NCBI GenBank assembly: GCA_026261815.1
Contig: JAMPIT010000437.1
Location: 806,001 to 870,000, forward strand
Reading direction: 5' to 3'
DNA length: 64,000 nucleotides
DNA from: Monarcha castaneiventris obscurior
Taxonomy: Eukaryota > Chordata > Aves > Passeriformes > Monarchidae
Numbering within the stretch: position 1 is the stretch's first letter; every line of letters starts with the position of its first letter. Positions 52,501-63,900 of this stretch are shown here, one piece after another. The position numbers and the translations under genes are program-made. Below the pieces are notes generated by a model. It had not been told where the DNA came from. It saw only the letters and a program-made list of their open reading frames with translations, and searched no databases.

Positions 52501-53880
52501 TCACTATTGTCTCCCTCTGCAAACCTCGCTTCTCGGATTGCCCACAGGAGCACTGATAACATTATTCTTTGGAAGCATATCACACTATTGACTTGCTGGG
52601 AGTTTTCCCTAAGAAAGACCCAAACAGGAATCTCAGTGCTTGACTCACAGATCACACCTCTCACAGCCTGTGTCACCGACGTCTGCTCTCTCTTTCCAAA
52701 CACGAGGTTCTACAAGAACGGAAACTCTCTCACTGCCTGTCAGGTACGTTAGTCCTCTTTGGGCTATTTACAGATTGCCAGATGAGTTTCTTCCTTTTCT
52801 CTCTCTTTGTGGTGAATCAGGCAGTTCTACTTTTTTTGTTCACCTAAAATTTTTGAAACAAGTCCTTTTTTGCCATTTTAGTTCAGTCTGTTCACACATC
52901 ACCCTGCGCTTCCCAAGTTTTGTTGCACTGAAGGCTGTGCAATAGGCACCTGGTTACAAAATAACAAATATTTTTAATGCCTTCTCTATTCTTTGCTTGG
53001 TGAAAATCGCTGATGTTTAAGGCATCAGGTAATGACAGGAGCAACCTGCGGGAGCACATGGCTTGTCCCAGGAATCCGAGTGGAACTCTGAATGACTGCA
53101 GGAAAGTGTGAAAGTGACATATTTATGATAATTTGAACACTGATCCTGCAAAGGATATAATCAGCATTTCCCCCACTCCTCTCTGTATGAAAATGCAGCA
53201 TTTTTGTTCTCTAGACCTATAGAATTTTTATTCTTGCCCACTTTTGAGACTTCTGTTGCTTTTAGTGAATAAAACCTCCTTCTTCAGAAGTTCATTTTGC
53301 AAAAGTGCTTCATTTTAACAGCCAATGCTCAGTTATCATCTTCCCCTCTTCAGTGCATCTGCCCTGCGGATCACTCACTGGACTGTTCCATAAAGAAGTG
53401 GGGATTCAGTTTCCACCTTTCTTGGTAGGAGGAAGTTACCCCTCTCAAGCCGCAGACATTTTAGTGTGTGTAGCTGGTAATAAAAGATTTCAGAAATTCC
53501 TGCCATGTCTGCCTCAGAGGTAATAAACCTCTAAAGGAAGGCAGCAGAAAGGCATGTGGTTTCTGGTTTGAGTGAGAGGAATAACGGCAACTCATATTGC
53601 TGCTGTTGATGTTCGTCAGTCTCTTAGTAAAAATGAAACTTAATTAAAATGAAACTTTGTAAAAATGAAACAAATATCTTTTGATACTCAGTTGGCTGAG
53701 AAATCTATTGACAGAGCTCAGAGCCGCCTCTCCGTGCAAGAAGTCACAGCTATCTCCCTCCCGAGGAGAAATCACTCGGTGAACGAGGATGTAAGATCTT
53801 GCAGAGCGTGTGTGACTGCATTAATTTGACAAAGGCGATGAGTGTGCATGGAAGCAGGCACGGAGCCGCAGACATGCAGC
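52501..53880. other. Upstream flank of MME
   Basis: This is AT-rich, unique-looking sequence with no exon recognised. A degenerate tandem of an AAAATGAAAC motif (three copies) lies at about 53627-53671. CpG density rises abruptly after 53880. Confidence 0.5.
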
Positions 53881-54350
53881 CGCTAACCTTCCCCGTGCAT
53901 CCTCTCCCTCCTTCTCCCGAACCGCCTGGGGAGAAATGAGACGCCGGCGCGGGCGGGCAGGTGCAGGGGCCGCTCCATCGGACACGGCGCTCCTCCGCCC
54001 CGCCCGGCCCCGCGCCGCCGCTCCTACCCCCGCCGCTGCCCCGGCGCCGGGGGAGGCTTGGCGAGGTGCTCCGCGTGCTTCTCCGGGGCGGGGGGGCTTG
54101 TTTGTTTGTTTCCTGCCCCATCCCATTTTTATGATCGCGAAGAGGAAGAAGCCTTCAGGTCAGCCGGAGAACTGCTCGTCCGGCGGCCGGCGGACAAGGG
54201 CTGCTTTGATCGGCGGCGGCGAGCGGCGGGCGCGGGCAGCGGGGAGCGCCCCGGGCTCTGATGTCCCGGCGATGCGGGCGCCCCGCGGCCCCGCCGCTGC
54301 CCGCGGGCGCTGAGCCCCGCCGGCGGCCGCCCGGCACAGCCCCGCCAGCC

Positions 54351-54404
54351 TGAGCCCGAGCCCGAGCCCAAGCCCGAGCCTGAGCCCGAGCCCCAGCCCG
54401 AGCT
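54351..54404. repeat. GAGCCC hexanucleotide repeat
   Basis: Nine six-base units of the form NRAGCC or close variants sit within the putative MME 5' UTR. Length variation here would alter the leader of the transcript. Confidence 0.85.
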
Positions 54405-54486
54405 GAGCCGCCTCCCCCCGGGACCCGCGGGCGCGGACCCCCCGGCTCGGGGCGCCCCCGCCGCCTCCGCCCGGCGCCGCCCGGGG

Positions 54487-54531
54487 ATGTGCGAGGCGGC
54501 CCCGCGGCCGGACCTCTGCGAGCGCCAGCGG
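54487..54531 (+). promoter_or_regulatory. Possible upstream ORF start in MME exon 1
   Basis: An ATG at 54487 (G at -3) reads 15 codons (MCEAAPRPDLCERQR) to the exon-1 donor. If exon 1 joins the acceptor at 57787, the frame continues 14 codons past the MME ATG at 57797, in a different frame, and stops at TGA 57829-57831. This would be an overlapping upstream ORF, a type that usually lowers translation of the main protein. It depends on the inferred splice. Confidence 0.35.
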
Positions 54532-54564
54532 GTGAGTGCGGAACGGGGCTGCGGGAGCGGGGCG

Positions 54565-54588
54565 GGACGGACGGACGGACGGACGGAT
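54565..54588. repeat. (GGAC)n microsatellite
   Basis: Five GGAC units and one GGAT, just inside the proposed MME intron 1. Confidence 0.9.
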
Positions 54589-54865
54589 GGGACCCCGCGC
54601 GGCTCCCTAAGCCGGGAGCTCCCAGCCGGGAGCGGTGCGTCCCTAAGCCGGGACGCTGGGTCTGGGGCCAGCTCACCCTCGGGGGGCCGCGGCCCGGGTT
54701 CGGCCGGGGGTCGCACCCCGGGAGCAGCGCCCCGAGCCACCCTCGGGCTGCCGGGGCCGGCCCGGGCAGCGGCTGCGGCGGGAGCCGAGCGCCCTCCCCG
54801 CCCAGGGCGGCTCGGCCCGGCCCCAGGCGCCTCCCCGGGGGCCGGAGCCGCGCTCGGAGGGCGGC

Positions 54866-55171
54866 GGGGCTGTGCCGGGCCCCGGGGCTGTGCCGGGCCC
54901 CGGGGCTGTGCCCGGCTCCGGGGCTGTGCCGGGCTCCGGGGCTGTGCCCGGCTCCGGGGCTGTGCCGAGCCCCGGGGCTGTGCCGGGCTCCGGGGATGTG
55001 CCCGGCTCCGGGGCTGTGCCCGGCTCCGGGGCTGTGCCGGGCTCCGGGGCTGTGCCCGGCTCCGGGGCTGTGCCGGGCTCCGGGGCTGTGCCCGGCTCCG
55101 GGGCTGTGCCGGGCTCCGGGGCTGTGCCGGGCTCCGGGGCTGTGCCCGGCTCCGGGGCTGTGCCCGGCTCC
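54866..55171. repeat. 18-bp minisatellite, 17 copies, in MME intron 1
   Basis: Seventeen units of GGGGCTGTGCCSGGCTCC occupy exactly 306 bases with no indels. The S position alternates C and G through units 9-14, indicating a 36-bp dimer as the duplicating block. Because the unit length divides by three, reading frames stay open on both strands and give spurious Pro/Gly/Ala-rich frames (for example GAVPGS repeats). Each unit holds CCGG and a GGGG run. Confidence 0.95.
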
Positions 55172-55259
55172 GTGCGGCGGAAGAGATGCAGCAGCCGAAG
55201 GCTGCCCGGCGATGCCCCGTGGCACTGCCCGGCCGGCACGGGACAGGCTGCACAAGTTA

Positions 55260-57574
55260 GTGAAAAAATAGTAAAGTATTCCAGTGACGTGCTGCATTTT
55301 CTGTGGAGGCGACGCTGGGAACCAAGTAAGCCACAAACCGATTTTAACAAACCCATCCCAAAACCAGAAGCCAACGCATTATTAACTCCCTGTGCCATCT
55401 AGACAAGGATCAGTCGAAACATCTTCAGCTCTCTGTGGTGTCTAAGCTTCAGTAGGCAGAGCAGAGGGGATCACAAAAGCACCAGGAGAAGTGTAAGAAA
55501 ACCACAATACCGAGGCTTGTATCTGCTTAAATTATTCCTACAGTTTCGCTGTGCTTGCAGTAGCACATAAAGCAGCTTTTACCTGGTGGTCGTTAATGCA
55601 GATGGGCTCAACTCTCTAAATAACTACAAGTAAAAATTACTCAGATGCCTTTAGACACGAGGAATGCTCCTGCAGGAACAGAAAGATTAGCTCGCTTGGA
55701 AAAACTTAGATGACTGCAAAGAACATATTTGCACATGAAAGGTGCAGTGTTTCCTGCTGCTCTATGGAACTGTTTTCAGTGCTCAAAGTCACCACCAGAG
55801 TCAGGAGATAAGCATCATTGCTTCAATGAGGCACCGAGTACTCAGAGGATTCTTGAGACTTGGCAGGATTTAGCCCATATAAATAACATTTTTTTGCTGC
55901 TTAATATGACTGGAAGTGAGAAGGGGATAATGGTTAATTTGCTTTTTTATTACCGATGAACTTCTAGCTCGTAGTTAATGCAATTAAGGGCAGATTTCTC
56001 ACTCCTTTGCACAGTTCAGTGGGATTTCAGTCCTGTGCCTCAGAAACCACTGGCTCATTTGACCAAAAATCCTGTTCTTCAGAGAAAAAAAGCATCTCAT
56101 GAGGCACGTGAAAGTAGTTGTGATGGTCGCTGTAGGTGCAGAAAGACAGAGGCTGGGCAGACCTCAGGATTCCAGCCTTCTGAGCCACGGAAGAGCTGCG
56201 ATTCTGGCACAGCCAGTCACCTTCTGAATCTTGAAGTCCCAGGAGTAGTGACAGAAGGGCAGATGAGACACACAGAAATAAAATGTCCTCTTTTTTATGT
56301 AGAGGAACAGTGTGAGAATGTCCAGTGAGCCACTGAGACAGGTGTTGGTAAACCCATGGAACACAAAATCTCTCTTTACTTACGTCTGTAATACTGGGTT
56401 ATTTGACATCTTCAGTTTATTAATAAACATACACTTTAGTGACCTGTTTTTGCAGCAGAGGATCTGCATTCTAGGGGAGGTGGATATCAGAGGGAGGAAG
56501 AGCTTATTGGGAACTAAGGAATGTGAATTGGGAAGAAGAGGGAGGTCCAGTGGAAAAGCAAAGACTGGAGATCTGACAGATTGCAGCAGTTTGAGGAGAG
56601 TTTGAGCTGGGATGAACACAAGTCAGCAATACAGCTAAGCCAGTTTAAAATAATGAAGTTCCGAGTCTTAGACTTAACTGGATGCAGAGCCTGAGAAGGG
56701 TTCCTCACTGACTTATGGGGGGAGGGAAAGGGTCTAAGGAAGGGTGACCTTTGTGTGAGGGGTCTAGTGAATGTAGTGTTCCCATTATTTATCCCAGTGA
56801 AATCCTCATGTTCTTTCCCACTGAACGGAAAGGTGTGTACTGCCTGTGGATGTATGGAGCCCCAGGAAATGCTGTGAGGGATTTTCATTGTGAAATACTG
56901 AGAAATTCATTGCTGTGTGTGTAGGGATTGGAATCCCGGTTGGTGGAGGAAAGCCTGGCCTTGGATAAGTAGGAGCAGGTGAAGGGAGAGCACAGAGCTG
57001 TCACCAGCAGCACTGCAAAGGTGGCCCAGTTACCTCTGAAGAGCAACAGAGAGACAATCTCCAAACCTACTGCATGATCTGCACGAGTGAGCGTGAGCTT
57101 GCTGCCACCGGCATTGCGTGACTCCCGTTTCCCAGTGCTCTAACCTCCAAAGACAGGCCTGCTTGCAGTTCTTTAAAAATTACTGTGAAGACTCCCTGTC
57201 TTCAGTGTGAATTTGACAGGCTCCCAGCAGAGCCTGATTTTTTTTTTTCTATTTTTAGAGCCAGCTGTAAAGCTGTAGTCAAGAACTGCTTACATAATAT
57301 TTTAGGAGTGACAGCAAAGCACAATGGTATATTTTGACCTTTGGCATTAGATAAGTAATTGGCAGGTTAAGTTAATTTTTATTCAAGCAAAGAGACTTGC
57401 TTTTTACTGCTTGTGAACTCCTGTACCTCCACACAAGATTAAACCTCACGGATACATTTTAAAAATAGGTTTTGGTTTGCTGGCCTTCCTTTTCTGTGTG
57501 GTGTGAAGGAAGCTCCTCCACGTGAAGGAACGCCACTCTTCTGCTCTCCATCCATGACACGAAGTGCATGGTAC
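55260..57574 (+). other. MME intron 1, distal part
   Basis: About 2.3 kb of non-GC-rich sequence with no exon I can support. Mammalian MME has alternative 5' UTR exons in this position, which cannot be recognised from sequence alone. Confidence 0.5.
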
Positions 57575-57616
57575 GTGTGTGTGTGCGTGTGTGTGCGTGT
57601 GTGTGCGTGTGTGTGC
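57575..57616. repeat. GT-rich microsatellite (10-bp GTGTGTGTGC unit)
   Basis: One 12-base and three 10-base units of alternating purine-pyrimidine sequence, 170 bases upstream of the MME ATG exon. Such tracts can adopt Z-DNA and vary in length. Confidence 0.9.
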
Positions 57617-57786
57617 AGGCCTGGCAGAGGGCAGGATTCTTCATTTCCTGACTGGCAGCCCAGTAGCACTACAAATAATTGGAAAACTCACCTAAAAAAC
57701 ACATTTGTTACTGTGCAGTTGAGGAGCCGGTTTCAAGCTATGACTCAGGGTTAAGTGCTCACTGAATATTCCCTTTTCCATTCCAG

Positions 57787-57956
57787 ACGCTGGGTTATGG
57801 GCAAGTCAGAAAGCCAGATGGATATAACTGAAATGAATACTCCAAAACCGAAGAAGAAACCGGGATGGAGTGGCCTGGAAGTAGGGCTGGCTGTGGTCGT
57901 GGTGCTGCTGGCCATCGTGGCCATCACCATGATTGCCCTGTACGCCACGTATGACG
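57787..57956 (+). CDS. MME: MME exon with start codon (coding from 57797)
   Basis: The acceptor is CATTCCAG before ACGCTGGGTT, with ten bases of leader, then ATG at 57797-57799. The 160 coding bases give 53 codons plus one base. The donor is TATGACG followed by [26 protein letters not shown] is almost identical to the mammalian N-terminus, which fixes the start. Confidence 0.96.
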
Positions 57957-60900
57957 GTGAGTGCACAGGGACTGGCTGGATGCACAGATGGATGGGAACA
58001 GGGAAGGGGTTTAGGATGTTGGCTGAAATGTCGAGCTGCATCCACACGTCTTGCTGCTGGAAAAACTCAGAAACTGTGTCTTTCCAACTGGGACTTGGTA
58101 AACTCGTTTGTTCATGCAAAGTTGTGGTAAACACAAACCATCTGCTTGTTCTGACTTAGGAATACTTCTGTTTGTAGTTAATGCTTCAGTAAGCAAAAAT
58201 CTCAACAAATTACAACATTGCTGAAGAAAACCGAACTCAAGGGCTTCCTTTGTGTTTCTGTAGATATATGAAAATCCTATTTTTTCCTTTTTCAGGCTGT
58301 TGCAGCAAGGACTCTCAGTGAGTGTAGTCATCCTGAGAGGTTTTGTGCTTCAGCAGCCAGAGCAAAATAATTTCATTCAGGGGTAAATACCCTGATAATT
58401 TTTGGAAAAGATAATAAAGAGAAGCTAAAATTTCCATCTAGGGTCAAACTAGAATGTTTCTTTATATTGGGAATTAAGTGCTTAGTTTGATTTTGAAGTA
58501 CTTAATAGTTTTGTTTAAGCTTTTTACTGATGTGTAGTTCAATTATGGGATGGAAAAATGCCATTGTGGGGAAAAAAAGAATTTTATTTCCAAGGTCTCA
58601 AAAGGAAATATTTTCATGTTCCTGAATCCTGTATTTTGTTCAGAAGACTTCAGAGTGAATGTCTCAGAATTTTCATATAATTCCTTAAAAGTCCTTTTGT
58701 CATTGTAAAGTATTGCTAAATTCAAACTGGCTTTGTAATTCTCTCCAGTCCTTGTGCTGTTTTTCTCTAAATTGCTTCTTTGTTATAAGAATAGTATTTT
58801 GCCCACCTCTAATTGATAGGACATTTTCCTCTGATGACTACAAAAATTCCATGTGATGAGTGACTAGCACTGAATGACCCTAAAGGGATGAAGATGATGA
58901 TATTTTGAGAGCCTGATCCTATAAATATTCCCTTACTGAGTGTAAGGTGTCCATTCATATTTATCTTACTGTACACTGCAATTAAATTGTCAATGAAAAT
59001 ATTTACAGTAGATTTTATTACATTGACATTGAGTAAAGAATTAAGAATATTATTGTACTCTCTTTTAGATGGGGTTTGCAAGACACCAGACTGTATCAAA
59101 TCAGGTAAGGATGAAAATACATATGTTTTAAATTAATTTATGTATTTTTAAACAAAATTATTACTACGAATGTTCCCATCTAACTGCAGACAAGTATGGC
59201 ACATGGAAGCATGGGATCTGCTACCCCACGTGATTTTCTTAGCATAGTTCTTGTAGAAAAGTAAAATCTTGTGCTATGATATTGTCAGTTGTACAAAGCC
59301 ATCCTCCACATCCAAAAGATTCTGAATGCTATAGTCTGACAAGCTACTTCATCTTTCAGTAATAAGTGCACAGGAATTCTTTGTTTACATCCTGGTCTGA
59401 ACTCTACTGGAAAGCTCCTACAATGCATCATTGGTTACCCAGGGTAAGATACCAGTAACTGCATGGCAGTGTTATCCATGGGCTTGTGAGACCCACTGCA
59501 GTGTAGCACAGGAAGATTCCAGGCAATTTGTACATTTGAGCATTTTTTGGATAAGCTGACATGCTCTGCTAACTTCCTTGAGCTCAGGTAGCATGGCTTG
59601 ATGGAACAGGGGATTTTGATCTCTGTTTCTTACCTAGGTAAGCACATTGTGTTGCTCCTGGATCCTCCCCAGGTCACTGGTTGCTATTCCAGCTTATATT
59701 AGTTTATTTGTAAGCTATTAAAGCAACAGCTGACAATCAGGAGTACTACAATAAGATTAATCATTACAAGTAATTGATATGAAGCTCTACATTCTTGGTG
59801 GCAGGTAGGAACTGAGTAAACAAGTGACAGTAGGAACAAAGCCAAACACTGGTTTGTCACAGCAACACTGAGCACTAATGAAAAGTACACCGTGTATTAC
59901 CTGCATTTGAATAGGTATAAATTCACCTGGACTAGAGATAAAATAACAAAATATTCATATCATAATCACATTTCCTTGATTTTAATGTATCTGTGGTATC
60001 AGCCAAATAATGAATGGTTATCTTGGGGGTCAGGTGTGCAAATAACACTCTTGAGGAGAGTATTCTGCATGGTCATACTTAATGTAGGTATTTCACATAC
60101 AGCCCTAAATGAAAGACCACAGTTCCCACAACTGAGCTCTTCTGGTACTTTTGCAGTATTTAAGCTTCAAGTTCTGATAAAAGTTGGATAGCTAATACTG
60201 GCTGGCCTGGACCTTGTTATGAGAGTTATGAGAGATGATTATTTCTATGTGACACGAGTAGGCACAATTACCCAGGTGCTGACTCCAAGCAGAGCAACCC
60301 AGCTGCACAGTTCAAGCCAGGTTTGATATTAGACTGTTAATGATTTCTCAGATTTAAGCAAGATGTGGATTTCTCCTGGGTTTTGTTGTGATTTTTTTCC
60401 CGAAGTGACAAGACAGTGGATAAGGGCCATCTTTTCTTGGTGTCAGAAGATGTTTCTGTCCTACTGTTACTGTTTGGCAGGGCTGTGAAGGAGCCAGCTG
60501 GGCTGTCCACTCCTGGCTAGGAAAGTCTGTGCTGCTGGACTGACACATGCCAAGGTCATCCAAGGGACAGTGATGCCCTTCAGATGCTGCCCCAGCCTGG
60601 CAGAGAGATTCAGAGGGATACCCTTAAAACAGGAGATGTTAGAAATAATTACAACTTTCCTCTTTCACAGCAAATAGGTGGAGTTAGGACAGGAATAAAC
60701 TGCAGCATTCAAAACACTTCCCTTCCCCTAAATGAAACAGTGTAAAAAAGACAGAAACCAGAGCTTCCACAATCTCAGAGCTCTTGGGGCTGCAGCGAGT
60801 GTCACATTTAGTAAAAACATGACTGAATATCCCATTCTCTGGCTGTTGGCATGATCTTGTATCCCTTTAAATAGAAGTCACCCTAAAGCCATTGACTTCA

Positions 60901-63900
60901 GAAGGGAAACTACCAGGTATGAGGCTTTGTATCTATTTCCACAGTGGGTTTTATGCTGCTGAAGCAGTCTGAGGTTGAAAATGCACCTGTCCATGGCTTT
61001 TTCCATCTTGCAGGCACTGGAACATTGTAAAACCATCAGATGTTTGCCTAGGATGTAATACTCCTAAGCCAACTGAAAAATGGAGGCAGACAAGTCAACA
61101 TAAACACCACAGACTGTCTCTCCACTTCATTTCCACCAGCACAAGAGACATGGAAAATATTGAAAGTACTGGAAAAATAACTATAAATGTTTGACTTGCC
61201 TATATGGAGGAATGAACACTTGAAATCACAAGCCTCATAATTTACTAAAAATAATGTCAGAATAATGGGAAGAATATTCAGTATCCTGGGAAATTCAGAG
61301 GTATCCCTAGCTCTTGCCTGATTCCTATGATCTCTCCATTCTTTGAGAGATTCCGTTCTGGCATACTGGTGGTAGAAGCAGTCTGAGTGGAAGAGGAATA
61401 GGTATAGTAAAAGCCCAAGGGTTTATGGACAGCAGCTGGGAAACTGTCATCAAGGAATTGGATTTCACTGAGAATCCCTGGCACCATCGGTCAGTGACCA
61501 GCCAGTCTTGGATGAACCACTTCCAGAGGGTCAAAGGGATAGCAAGAGTCAGTCAGGTCTAGAGTAAAATGTGGAGCAGGTCTAAAAATGAGTGTGGCTT
61601 CCAGAAGGCATTAATAGAAAAACCTTTCCTGACAAGAACTGAAATGGTCCATCAAAGTCAGTATTTTATTGAAATAGACAGGATTCAGGTGAGTCTAAAT
61701 CATACTTAATTACCAAAATTGCATTACAGTGGATACTTAACCTCTGCTATGCCTTGTGCTTTTAATGTCCCTTTTCCCCACATTTCTGTACAAAGAAGGG
61801 TAAGTGAAGGGTAAATGAAACATCCTACATTTTATTTAGAACTAAGTGACCACTCACGGGGAGCAGGAACATCTGTCAGTTTACCAGCAGTAAGCAGCCA
61901 GCTGGAAAGTATGGTAGTTGTGGTCAGCACAGGAACAGTAATTCCTTGTTCACCGACGAGAACTTTGTTTGGTCTAGAACATCAAAGTAAGCTTGAGCCT
62001 ATTCTAAACTAAATATATTTATGACTTCCCTCTTCAGAGAAAACAAGTGTATTCCTGTCTTTCTGTAAAGACTCTTTGTGCCATGTGTCCATGCAGCCGC
62101 CCGGATCCTGGAGAACATGGACCCCAGTGCCAGGCCCTGCAATGACTTTTACCAGTACGCCTGTGGGGGGTGGCTCAAGAGGAACGTCATCCCCGAGACC
62201 AGCTCCCGTTATAGCAACTTTGACATTTTGAGAGACGAACTAGAAGTTGTTTTAAAAGGTCAGTGGAGTTTGGGGACTAAATAAAGTTTCTTCTTTGCCT
62301 TACTTGTTATCCTAAGAAGTTGTGGTTTTCTAGCAAAGCTTAAAATGCTACTAGATATTTCAGGGGTTTGTGTTTGGTTCAGGACAAATCTGCCCCAAAC
62401 TGTTTGCTTGGAGAAGGCTCTGGGAGTTGTGCTGCTGGGTCTGACACTGGAGTAGAGCCAAGCAGACCTGCCCTTGCTGGTATCTGCAGATCAGACCAGC
62501 TGCAGTCCCCACCCTGAGCCTGCACCAGTGACAGCACCAGGCAGGTGAAGGAGGAGGAGCAGGAGCAGGAGCAGGAGGGGAAGGAGGAGGAGAGGAAGGA
62601 GGAGGAGGGGAAGGAGGAGGTCTGTCTCTGTCCACATCAGCTGAAATGCTGGAAACTGCTCTCTGGCAGCCCTATGTCCTGCATATCTGTGTTCCACCAA
62701 AAATCCCAAAGAGCAGGCAAGCCATTTTCCTACCTGTCACATCAAGAGTATCAAATCGTTCACAATCCCTTTTTTCAGGTGAAAATAACAGAGTCCAAGA
62801 AGTCAGTCTGTACTCATGTAACACTCTCCAACCCACTCTCTCCAGGATAAATATCCTTTTTTTTTACTTTGCCTATCTCCTGGTTTTGCCAGCTGTGTCT
62901 TCACAAAATAGCCTGGTTGTTTAAAACCTGTCCCTGAGAAGTCAGAGCATTTGTCTTTCACCGAGGGTGACCTACAGAGTATCTACTGACTCCTTTACAT
63001 TCCACATACTAGCACAGACCGAAGCCATTGCCATTTCACCTCCAGAGCTTCTCCCCTCAGCTTCTGAAAGGCAAAGCCCCCCTGAGTTAGTGATGGACAC
63101 AGAGCACTCCTGAGCCAGCCCTGCTCCTCAGAGCCCTGCCAGGACAGAGCAGGAATGATCATTATTCGCTGTGTGTGTTTCAGATGTCCTTGACACCCCC
63201 AGCACTAACGACATCCCAGCAGTGCAGAAGGCAAAAACTCTGTACAGGTCCTGCATAAATGAAAGTAAGTGTCCCCTGAGTCCATTGCATGCAGGATATC
63301 TAATAGCAACCACCTCGGTCAGCTGCACTTGGATCCTATTCTGGGCATAATTTTTCAGATATCCTTTGTGAAAAACAGAATGTATCTATTTTATAGAGTC
63401 CAACAAGAATGTCATCAGTAAAACTGGTATTGTACCTCCTGCTTTATTACCTCGGGTATTTTAGGTAACTCTTCAGTTACTAAATTGCTGCAGATACATA
63501 AACTCAAATCCTTTCAGTTAAATGGGAGTCAGCTTCTTTTGTAGAAATTACCAGGAATGAGGTAAAAGCTACCTGGCACACCAGGCTTTGCCACTTGAAC
63601 AAAGAGCAGTAAAACTGCTTGCAGTGTTTCCTAAATAATATTTTTATAGTTTCTGTAATACTATGAATACTTTTCAAAACTATTACCTCAAGCTACCTCC
63701 AGAGAGAAAAAAAAGCCCACAATACTTCGGTGTCATGGTCTCAAGGATCTGCCTATGCTGTTTGTGACTGGAACATTTTTACATTCAATGTTAAAGCACA
63801 GTCATACATCAGAGCAAACTGCTGCTGTGGTGATGGGGGAAACAGTTCTCAGCTTCATTGTTCTGAACTCATTATAATATATAACATTTGTGGGGTTTAA

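Larger units (their letters stand above)
53881..54531 (+). promoter_or_regulatory. MME: MME CpG-island promoter and putative non-coding exon 1
   Basis: A large CpG island spans about 53.9-55.25 kb. A GC box (GGGGCGGGGG) lies at 54085-54094 and a GAGCCC hexamer repeat at 54351-54404. A good splice donor, GCGCCAGCGG followed by GTGAGTGCG, ends the proposed exon 1 at 54531. Mammalian MME also uses non-coding 5' exons spliced to an exon carrying the ATG. The start of transcription is not visible; alternative first exons may exist in the following 3 kb. Confidence 0.6.

Noticed and set aside
54865..55171. CRISPR-like array (regular repeats)
   Set aside because: Units are contiguous with no spacers and the genome is vertebrate; it is a minisatellite.
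54872..55402. 176-codon elastin-like frame (GAVPGS repeats) and similar Pro/Gly-rich frames on the other strand
   Set aside because: The frames exist only because the minisatellite unit is a multiple of three and GC-rich. They lie in an intron and lack any conserved domain.
57751..58134. 127-codon ORF antisense to the MME start exon
   Set aside because: It is a shadow of the conserved MME coding sequence on the opposite strand.
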